Origin: Firmicutes bacterium UBA5286
GTDB taxonomy: Bacteria; Bacillota; Proteinivoracia; UBA4975
DNA length: 5,115 nucleotides
Assembly (NCBI GenBank): GCA_002408465.1
Contig: DHSM01000028.1
Span: 18,115 to 23,229 of the forward strand
Direction: 5' to 3'
The position numbers and the translations under genes are program-made. This document shows positions 1-5,115 of this stretch, piece by piece (the first letter of the stretch is position 1; each line of letters begins with the position of its first letter). A model generated the notes under the pieces. It ran no database searches. It was given only the letters and a program-made list of their open reading frames with translations, and was not told the origin of the DNA.

Positions 1-72
1 AAGCCGAATGACGTGGGGCAAGAATTGATTATTATATTTAATGATCTCCACCACGTTCCCACCACCCCATAA
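1..72 (+). CDS. Possible C-terminal end of a rightward gene, truncated by the window edge
   Basis: The first reading frame is open from base 1 to a TAA at 70-72 and would encode a 23-residue tail ending HHVPTTP. The other two forward frames stop earlier, at 26-28 and 9-11. The argument for a real gene end is position: a strong rightward intrinsic terminator starts 35 bases after this stop, so some rightward transcript must come from the left, and this frame ends at a natural distance from it. The tail resembles no family I know. Too little is visible to exclude that the upstream gene ends in another frame or is a non-coding RNA. Confidence 0.35.
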   Translation, partial: KPNDVGQELIIIFNDLHHVPTTP

Positions 73-107
73 AGAAATGTTACAAATGTATTTCAACGGA
101 CACATTC

Positions 108-138
108 AGAATTCCTGCTGCAAGCAGGAATTCTTTTT
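108..138 (+). terminator. Rho-independent terminator, rightward
   Basis: A perfect 12-bp stem is formed by 108-119 (AGAATTCCTGCT) and 123-134 (AGCAGGAATTCT) with the 3-base loop GCA, followed by a T run at 134-138. This is a textbook intrinsic terminator for transcription entering from the left. Read leftward, the same stem has no T run after it, so as a terminator for the membrane-protein gene at 137-973 it would be weak, or serve only as a 3'-end stem. Its T tract overlaps that gene's stop codon (137-139). Confidence 0.88.
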
Positions 139-973
139 ATATTAATTCGATTAATTGGCCGTCCCGCCTCCAGGCATAGTACTGATTTACTATTAGTACT
201 AGCAGGATCGGGGCCCCAATCATCAGCATCAGCTCCAGCCAAATGCTGAAGAGCCCCCCCTGGGCAAAGGGCAATAGGATTGTCAGGAATAAATTGAGAC
301 CATCATACCAGCTCAAATAAAACATGGAGATCGCCAGAGGCACCAGCAAACCGGAAAAGTACAAGCGCAAGGCAGCCCATGGATTTTCCTTTGCTCTCAG
401 AACTGCCAAGACCAAACCTGCCAGCAAAAAAATCAGAGGAAACGCTGTGGGCCATAATCCCAGGCCCAAAGTTTGCGACCAATGCCAGACAAAGAAACTT
501 CCGGCAAACACTGCTGTCGCCAGGTTGGCCCACAAGCCGGGGAGCACCAACCTTCCAGCCTTTAGCTGGGGATCAAGATGTTCTAAGGCCTGCCAAAGCA
601 AGAGGGCAAGAAAAATTGGGGAGAGGATAAAGAGCAATAAATTGAGCAGTTCTGACACAAAAAAGATATTTTTCATCATCATAGTCCAAGGGCCCGTCAA
701 AGCAAAGCGCAGGATATGAGCGGCCCATACCAGAGGGGCAATGATCAGTCCCCGGCGCAGCAATGCAGTCATAGACAGCACTGCTGCCAGAGCCAGCAAC
801 AAGCACATACCCCGCAAAGCAGTAATATAACCGGTCTGCACTGCCCTCACTGTCAATACAGCGTTGAACTGGGCGGCACAAACAAAAAAGCACTGGGTCA
901 AACAAAGGACTGCCCAAAAAACCACAAGGGCAAAGCCAAAACTTGTCCAACTGTCTATTTTTCTCTGAAGCAT
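137..973 (-). CDS. Polytopic membrane protein of unknown function
   Basis: This gene encodes 278 aa and I do not recognise the family. The protein is strongly hydrophobic, with likely membrane helices near residues 12-34, 54-72, 75-92 (weak), 104-128, 143-163, 173-193, 203-222 and 243-264, plus a short hydrophobic stretch at 226-240. That gives about eight segments. Loops are short and there is no recognisable soluble domain, ATPase motif or obvious catalytic signature. The N-terminus (MLQRKIDSW) and C-terminus (YYAWRRDGQLIELI) are positively charged or polar, which suggests both lie in the cytoplasm. Tryptophan is frequent. The ATG at 971-973 is preceded on its strand by AAGGGGGG with a 6-base gap, an acceptable ribosome-binding site. 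It is transcribed alone, divergently from the helicase gene. A transporter subunit, an exporter or a sporulation/envelope protein are all possible, and nothing visible separates them. Confidence 0.85.
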   Translation of the reverse strand: MLQRKIDSWTSFGFALVVFWAVLCLTQCFFVCAAQFNAVLTVRAVQTGYITALRGMCLLLALAAVLSMTALLRRGLIIAPLVWAAHILRFALTGPWTMMMKNIFFVSELLNLLLFILSPIFLALLLWQALEHLDPQLKAGRLVLPGLWANLATAVFAGSFFVWHWSQTLGLGLWPTAFPLIFLLAGLVLAVLRAKENPWAALRLYFSGLLVPLAISMFYLSWYDGLNLFLTILLPFAQGGLFSIWLELMLMIGAPILLVLIVNQYYAWRRDGQLIELI

Positions 974-979
974 TTCAGT

Positions 980-987
980 CCCCCCTT
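980..987 (-). promoter_or_regulatory. Ribosome-binding site of the membrane-protein gene
   Basis: On the minus strand the bases read AAGGGGGG and end 6 bases before the ATG at 973-971. It is purine-rich and correctly spaced but not the consensus GGAGG, so initiation may be moderate. It supports the chosen start, because the first membrane helix begins only about 12 residues later. Confidence 0.55.
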
Positions 988-1176
988 GTCAATATATTTC
1001 GCCCAAATTCTCGAGTTCCCTGCTCAATAATAAAAATCACCGATTTCGTAAATATTTTTCCGCCGGCGTATTGCCTGTAACCATTACTTTAAATAGATCA
1101 CCATCCTATAAATTGATTTTACGCGAGTAACATGCAGGAAAAGATTAATTATTGTGGAAATAGATAGAAAACTGAT

Positions 1177-1184
1177 AAGGAGGT
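1177..1184 (+). promoter_or_regulatory. Strong Shine-Dalgarno site of the helicase gene
   Basis: AAGGAGGT is a full match to the anti-Shine-Dalgarno sequence and sits 6 bases before the ATG at 1191. An in-frame TAA at 1176-1178 rules out a longer N-terminus. Together these fix the helicase start, and so show that its unusual N-terminal extension is truly translated. Confidence 0.92.
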
Positions 1185-1190
1185 TCGCTG

Positions 1191-3776
1191 ATGCAAAAGA
1201 CAATCGCTGTAATTTTTCGTCATCTGCTGAGCTTCAAGGCCAGCCGGGTCCAGCGGCTTCCCGGCAGCCCCAGGCAGGTGCTGGCTGGTGATCTGGCCCG
1301 CCTGGCGGCGACCCCCATGGATAGCTGGCGCTTCCAGGTGCCCCCGGGAACGGGACTGAATAAGGCCCTGGTCGATTTGTTTGCACTTTACGCCGCCATT
1401 CGCTACTGCTATACCGGCGAGAAAACCCGGCTGCACCTCAACAGAAACTCTCAAACTCAATTTCCCTGGTTGGAAATTCTCCCCCTGGAAAAGCAGGCAG
1501 ATTCTATCGCCGTCAATCCCGATGGCTCCTTGGCTTGCTTTCTGCCCTCCCTGCCCCCGGGCCGGTGCTCCTCCTATCAGCAAAAAAAATTCCACCTCAC
1601 CCCCGAGCTGACTTCCTGGCTGGTTGAAAAAATCTGGAGCTTCGCCGGCCTTAGGCCCGGCCAACATGCAATCATTGAACGCCTCTGCCAAGGTAAAAAC
1701 ACCCTGGCCATTCTGCCCACAGGCGCGGGCAAATCCATGTGTTTTCAGTTCCCCGCCCTGCTCTTGCCAGGCATCACTCTCGTTGTCAGCCCATTAAAAT
1801 CCTTGATGCGGGATCAATTTGTCAACCTAGTGAAAACCGGCATCAGGGGAGCAGACTATATCGACAGCTCAAAAACTGCCGAGGAAAAGGCGGCGGTGCT
1901 GAACAAATTAAAATCTGGGGAAATCAAGCTCCTCTACCTGTCCCCCGAACGCCTGCAGATTGAGAGCTTTCAGCAGCAACTGACAGAGACCATGGCCACA
2001 TACCCAGTCAGCCTCTTTGCTATTGATGAAGCCCATTGCATTTCGGAATGGGGCCATGATTTCCGGCCTTCATACCTGCGCCTGCGCCATTTTGTTTCTC
2101 AGCTCAAGAGTCCCCCCATATGCGCGCTGACGGCCACTGCCTCCCGCTATGTCCGCCAGGATATCCTCACCCTGCTGGGGCTCAACACCCAGGATTTGAT
2201 TACTCCCGGCACTCTGGACCGCAAGGAAATCAGCCTGCAGGTGCGCTTGCTGGACCAGGGGGAGGATATCCATCAGGAGCTCATCAACATGGTATCAACA
2301 GAGATTCCCCAGGTTCTGGGCCGCAGCCTGGCAGATATCCACAGGTACGGGGCGGGAGTTATTTTCACTCCTTATGCAGCCCCCCAGGGCAGGTACACCC
2401 AGCCCATGGGCAGCGAAGAGATCTCCCGGGTGCTTCGGGATAATGGCCTGGAGTGTCAGCATTATCATTCCCAGCTCCCTGACCCCCGGCGCATTGCCAT
2501 TCAGGATCAGTTTAAAGAGAATGCCTTTCCCCTGCTGGTAGCCACCAAAGGATATGGCATGGGAATTGACAAGGAGAATATAGATTATATAGTCCATCTC
2601 TCCTCCCCTGCTTCCCTGGAAGCCTATTATCAGGAAGCAGGCAGAGCGGGACGGGACGGTGAGCATGCCCATTCGGTAATCATTGCCCGCCCCCGTCTGG
2701 ACAAATGTCTGCAGGCAGCAAGATCGGGGCTTCCCGACTGCTGCCGGGGCTGGCAATGTGAATACACCGGCGGGGAAAAGTGCAGCTATGGCATTCAGGC
2801 AGGTCTGCTGGCCCTGGAATACCCCTCTGAACAAGAAACCCTTCGGCACTTTACCAGCTTTTTGAATAAGCTGGCGGCCTCTGCCCAGGGAGGCAGGCGA
2901 TTCCGCTATATCTGCCCTTCCAGACAATCGGCCCTGCAGCAAAAATACCTGTATTACCTGGAGCAGCTGGGAGCGGTCCGGGAATACACGATTTTGGAAT
3001 ACCGCAAGATTGACAGCACTCAGTTTGACTTGCTGCTGGAAGTAGAGCTGGCAGCGGCCGACAGCCTGGAAAACAAATACTGGCTGGCCAACAAAGTAGC
3101 GGAACGAATCGAAATCTATAAAGCCCAGAAGCTGAACATGTTGGATACCGTCCAGCGCTACATAAAAACCGACACCTGCCGGCGCCGGTTTCTCATGCAG
3201 TATTTTGGCGATATCACCCGCTATGAGCGATGCAATTTCTGTGATTGCGACGGCATCTCCCTGGAGGCTGCTCCTGAGGCCGTCAGGGCAGCCAGTATCA
3301 GCGGCTGTCTGCAGCTCCTGGAGGATGCCCTGGCGCAGCAAGATTTAAGCCTGGCGCTGGCGCTGACAAATAGAGCCGGGAGCATGGAAATTGAAGATGA
3401 TATCACCGTCAGGTCCATGCGGGAGTTGGAAGACAGGCCATACAACCCTGCCGCCCTGTTTCTGGCAGGCATCTATTCCTGCCGGAGCCCGGACACTCAG
3501 GCCTATGGCCTCCGCAACCTTCAGGGCGCTGTAGATGTAGCCCTGGCAGATTTCCCCCAGCTGCTGCCAGAGATTTTTGCCCAACTGCCGGGCCCTGAGC
3601 TGGCCTACACCCTGGCGGGAAAATACCTGAACCGCCTGGGCCTTGCCGCCCTCAGCCAGCTGGCAATGACCCTGGACCCGCCGGAGCAATTTCCCGATGT
3701 CCATCTTGCCCTGCTGCTGCCTTCATTGCAGCAGATAAATCACGTCCTGATGGAGGTGCCCGCACATGACCGCTGA
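1191..3776 (+). CDS. RecQ-family ATP-dependent DNA helicase, enlarged variant
   Basis: This 861-aa superfamily 2 helicase is expected to unwind DNA 3'-5' using ATP, by analogy with RecQ. Visible motifs are motif 0 LRPGQ (154-158), Walker A LPTGAGKS (175-182), motif Ia VVSPLKSLMRDQ (198-209), SPERL (251-255), DEAH (279-282) followed by the RecQ-type aromatic loop CISEWGHDFRP (283-293), ALTATAS (312-318), motif V ATKGYGMGIDK (451-461) and motif VI QEAGRAGRDG (481-490). The zinc module is C663, C681, C684, C686 around RRRFLMQYFG. The protein is much longer than E. coli RecQ (about 610 aa): roughly 130 extra N-terminal residues, an enlarged segment before motif IV (IFTPYAAP), about 120 extra residues before the zinc site with a second Cys cluster (506-531), and a 170-residue helical C-terminus with no recognisable HRDC domain. 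All core ATPase residues are present, so it should be active. The gene overlaps the next one by 11 bp. I give no symbol because it is not the standard recQ architecture. Confidence 0.93.
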   Translation: MQKTIAVIFRHLLSFKASRVQRLPGSPRQVLAGDLARLAATPMDSWRFQVPPGTGLNKALVDLFALYAAIRYCYTGEKTRLHLNRNSQTQFPWLEILPLEKQADSIAVNPDGSLACFLPSLPPGRCSSYQQKKFHLTPELTSWLVEKIWSFAGLRPGQHAIIERLCQGKNTLAILPTGAGKSMCFQFPALLLPGITLVVSPLKSLMRDQFVNLVKTGIRGADYIDSSKTAEEKAAVLNKLKSGEIKLLYLSPERLQIESFQQQLTETMATYPVSLFAIDEAHCISEWGHDFRPSYLRLRHFVSQLKSPPICALTATASRYVRQDILTLLGLNTQDLITPGTLDRKEISLQVRLLDQGEDIHQELINMVSTEIPQVLGRSLADIHRYGAGVIFTPYAAPQGRYTQPMGSEEISRVLRDNGLECQHYHSQLPDPRRIAIQDQFKENAFPLLVATKGYGMGIDKENIDYIVHLSSPASLEAYYQEAGRAGRDGEHAHSVIIARPRLDKCLQAARSGLPDCCRGWQCEYTGGEKCSYGIQAGLLALEYPSEQETLRHFTSFLNKLAASAQGGRRFRYICPSRQSALQQKYLYYLEQLGAVREYTILEYRKIDSTQFDLLLEVELAAADSLENKYWLANKVAERIEIYKAQKLNMLDTVQRYIKTDTCRRRFLMQYFGDITRYERCNFCDCDGISLEAAPEAVRAASISGCLQLLEDALAQQDLSLALALTNRAGSMEIEDDITVRSMRELEDRPYNPAALFLAGIYSCRSPDTQAYGLRNLQGAVDVALADFPQLLPEIFAQLPGPELAYTLAGKYLNRLGLAALSQLAMTLDPPEQFPDVHLALLLPSLQQINHVLMEVPAHDR
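3752..3758 (+). promoter_or_regulatory. Internal Shine-Dalgarno site of the coiled-coil gene
   Basis: GGAGGTG lies inside the last codons of the helicase gene, with its core GGAGGT ending 8 bases before the ATG at 3766. Such a strong site embedded in coding sequence supports the overlapping start and suggests that the second gene is translated from the same mRNA, coupled to helicase translation. Confidence 0.85.
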
Positions 3777-4344
3777 AGTCGGAACAGCCCTGTATCTGCA
3801 AGTGGAGCAAGCGCTCAAGGATTTTCAAAAGGGCGTGACCAGGCTCAAGTCCCAGCAGGTTGAAACTGAAGCACTCTTAACTAAGGGCAATGAGGCTTTG
3901 GATAACCTGGTCCTCCAGGTGGCCCGCACCGAAAAAATCCAAGCTGAGGTGGAGTCTGATCTCCGCCTCCTGGAGAAATTCCGCTTGGCTCAGGCTGAAG
4001 AGAATGCCCAGTTCTTCAGTCAGGTGACGACTGAGCTCAGCCGGCAAAGTCAGTCTGTCGGCAAAGCCTTGGACAATCTAAAGACCGACATCAGCGTCCG
4101 CCGCCAGGAATTGCTGGGTTTGGTTGGGGAACTGCGGAAACAAATTGATCAGCGGCTGCAAGCTCTTACCGCAGAGCTGGACGGTCTTAAAGGGCAGACT
4201 TCTGCTCTCAAAGGGCTGGAGGTTAAAATTCAGTCGCTGGAAGCTTACGCCAACAGACAGAGAGCCCTGGAGCGGAAGCTGAAGTTCCTGGGCTGGGGTT
4301 TTGTTGTCCTCCTTGCTCTCTTCCTTGCCGCCATGCTATTGTAG
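3766..4344 (+). CDS. Tail-anchored coiled-coil membrane protein, partner of the helicase gene
   Basis: This gene encodes 192 aa. Residues from about 10 to 170 are rich in Gln, Glu, Lys, Leu and Ala with leucine-type heptad spacing, for example LGLVGELRKQIDQRLQAL (117-134) and LKGLEVKIQSLEA (148-160), which predicts a long, probably oligomeric coiled coil. Residues 173-192 (from about LKFLGWGFVVLLALFLAAMLL) form one hydrophobic helix that ends at the C-terminus, preceded by basic residues (RALERKLK). There is no signal peptide, no cysteine and no enzymatic motif. The expected topology is a cytoplasmic rod anchored by its tail in the membrane. The gene starts within the helicase gene (11-bp overlap), so the two form an operon and may act together, with this protein recruiting the helicase to the membrane or scaffolding it. 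That role is inference. I cannot assign a family; small bacterial coiled-coil proteins with a C-terminal anchor (for example the DUF1640 type) look similar in general form only. Confidence 0.85.
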   Translation: MTAEVGTALYLQVEQALKDFQKGVTRLKSQQVETEALLTKGNEALDNLVLQVARTEKIQAEVESDLRLLEKFRLAQAEENAQFFSQVTTELSRQSQSVGKALDNLKTDISVRRQELLGLVGELRKQIDQRLQALTAELDGLKGQTSALKGLEVKIQSLEAYANRQRALERKLKFLGWGFVVLLALFLAAMLL

Positions 4345-5115
4345 CTAATTGCCGAGCTTGGCGATTTCCTTGTCGATGACATCCTTATCCAAATTGGGAA
4401 ACAAGATTTCCGGCTTTTGCACAGGACTGCCCCCAGGCACGCTTTGCCATTGCCAGCTGACTTCTGCAAGTCCCAAAGTCTGAAAAACTTTAGCAGAGGC
4501 GAAGGGAAGAAAAGGCGCAGTGAGCACTGCCAGATTGACAATGGCCTCAATGCAGACGGAAATAGTGTTTGCACAGACTTCTTTGTCGGTTTTCACTGTT
4601 TGCCAGGGAGCCTGGCTGTCAAAATACTTGTTGCAAGCCCGCACTTGCTCAAAGACAAGTTTCAGGGCTTCTTTCAGATGCCCGTCCTCGATGAGAGCGC
4701 CAGTTGCAGCATAAAGGGATTTGATTTCAGCTAACAGGCGCTGTCCTTCAGCATTGCTGCCGGCAGGAACACGGCCGTCAAAATACTTGTGCACAAATGT
4801 AAGGGTGCGGTTGACCAGGTTTCCCCAGGCTCCTGCCAACTCACCGTTATTGCGCTCGACAAATTCCCGCCAGGAAAAGTCGGCGTCCCGGGACTCAGGA
4901 CCATTGACGGTAAGGAAGTAGCGCAGGGAATCAGCGGGATAGTTTTCAAGATAATCGGGAATCCACACCGCCCAGTTTTTGCTGGTGGAAAGCTTCTTGC
5001 CTTCGATGGTCAGAAATTCACTGGAGATAACCCGGTCCGGCAATTTTAAATTGCGGTCGATGGCCAATAGCAATCCCGGCAATATCACAGTATGAAAGGG
5101 TATATTGTCCTTGCC
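4345..5115 (-). CDS. metG: Methionyl-tRNA synthetase, C-terminal part (5' end outside the window)
   Basis: Class I aminoacyl-tRNA synthetase that charges tRNA-Met in the cytoplasm; 256 residues are visible. The frame is open to the window edge and begins GKDNIPFHTVILPGLLLA, a conserved catalytic-core segment of MetRS, so the GTG at 5088-5086 is an internal valine, not the start. The KMSKS-loop equivalent is KLSTSK (KLSTS encoded at 4981-4995). The anticodon-binding helical domain follows, with NLVNR (visible residues 99-103) matching the N...R pair used by E. coli MetRS to read the anticodon, and the conserved APW tryptophan (W161). The protein ends KPEILFPNLDKDVIDKEIAKLGN with no Trbp111-like C-terminal tRNA-binding domain, so this is the short form. 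It converges on the coiled-coil gene with no gap: its TAG stop is the complement of bases 4345-4347. Confidence 0.95.
   Translation of the reverse strand, partial: GKDNIPFHTVILPGLLLAIDRNLKLPDRVISSEFLTIEGKKLSTSKNWAVWIPDYLENYPADSLRYFLTVNGPESRDADFSWREFVERNNGELAGAWGNLVNRTLTFVHKYFDGRVPAGSNAEGQRLLAEIKSLYAATGALIEDGHLKEALKLVFEQVRACNKYFDSQAPWQTVKTDKEVCANTISVCIEAIVNLAVLTAPFLPFASAKVFQTLGLAEVSWQWQSVPGGSPVQKPEILFPNLDKDVIDKEIAKLGN

Larger units (their letters stand above)
974..1190. other. Divergent intergenic spacer, probable promoter region for both flanking genes
   Basis: This AT-rich 217-bp spacer separates two divergent genes, so both should start from it. I see no convincing full promoter in either direction. 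The best rightward guess is a TATAAA -10-like hexamer at 1107-1112, but the sequence 17 bases upstream (TTACTT, 1084-1089) is a poor -35, so this is tentative. A perfect 8-bp palindrome CGCCGGCG (1061-1068) stands out against the AT-rich surroundings, and a small inverted repeat GTAA-CCA-TTAC lies at 1077-1087; either could be an operator half or chance. No LexA-type GAAC-N4-GTTC box was found, so SOS control of the helicase is not supported here. Confidence 0.5.

Noticed and set aside
11..56. Inverted repeat ACGTGG (11-16) with CCACGT (51-56)
   Set aside because: It is only 6 bp with a 34-base loop inside a probable coding tail, so chance is the simplest explanation.
324..719. 131-codon rightward frame within the membrane-protein gene
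   Set aside because: Its Lys/Arg/Ala-rich translation is what the antisense of a hydrophobic membrane protein gives, and the opposite strand has a coherent eight-helix protein with a ribosome-binding site.
991..996. TATATT on the minus strand as a -10 box for the membrane-protein gene
   Set aside because: Transcription would start within the ribosome-binding site, and no -35 lies at the right distance (the nearest, TTGAGC at 1022-1027, is 25 bases away).
1132..1167. 11-codon mini-ORF upstream of the helicase gene as a possible leader peptide
   Set aside because: There is no real Shine-Dalgarno before it, no run of regulatory codons and no attenuator-like hairpins after it.
1149..1691. 180-codon antisense frame over the 5' end of the helicase gene and its spacer
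   Set aside because: It overlaps the strong ribosome-binding site and start of the helicase gene, and its translation shows no recognisable motif.
2295..3341. 348-codon open frame antisense to the helicase gene
   Set aside because: It lies wholly inside a clearly real gene with all RecQ motifs, has low-complexity, Gln/Gly/Leu-rich translation without a domain, and is expected from the codon bias of the sense strand.
1191..3776. Assignment of the helicase as DpdF of the 7-deazaguanine DNA modification system
   Set aside because: DpdF is also a long RecQ-like helicase, but the motifs here (PLKSLMRDQ, CISEWGHDFRP) are closer to ordinary RecQ, and no other dpd gene is in the window.
5086..5088. 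GTG as the start of a 247-aa protein
   Set aside because: The frame continues upstream to the window edge with conserved MetRS sequence (GKDNIPFHT), so the codon is internal.

Overview
The window looks like chromosomal DNA of a Gram-positive-type bacterium, probably Bacillota (Clostridia or a relative). The reasons are strong Shine-Dalgarno sites (a full AAGGAGGT before the helicase gene), a short clostridial-style methionyl-tRNA synthetase with a KLSTS signature loop, and moderate G+C genes separated by AT-rich spacers. This placement is inference from style, not from a marker gene.

Layout, left to right. Positions 1-136 hold the possible C-terminal tail of a rightward gene (stop at 70-72) and a strong intrinsic terminator (108-138). 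A leftward gene (137-973) encodes an unrecognised, very hydrophobic protein of 278 aa with about eight membrane segments; its stop codon overlaps the terminator's T tract. A 217-bp AT-rich divergent spacer (974-1190) follows. Next comes a rightward two-gene unit. The first gene (1191-3776) encodes an 861-aa RecQ-type superfamily 2 DNA helicase with a long N-terminal extension, an enlarged motif IV region, about 120 extra residues between motif VI and the zinc module, and a helical C-terminal tail. The second (3766-4344) overlaps it by 11 bp and encodes a 192-aa coiled-coil protein with a single C-terminal membrane anchor. Its stop abuts, with no gap, the stop of the leftward methionyl-tRNA synthetase gene (4345-5115), which runs off the right edge.

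The most interesting item is the helicase plus tail-anchored coiled-coil pair. The overlap and the internal ribosome-binding site imply coupled expression, and the layout suggests a RecQ-like motor working with, or recruited by, a membrane-tethered partner. What it does (repair, defence, DNA uptake or something else) cannot be read from this window. MetRS is ordinary housekeeping and the flanking membrane protein is an orphan. I saw no tRNA, rRNA, CRISPR array, insertion sequence or riboswitch.
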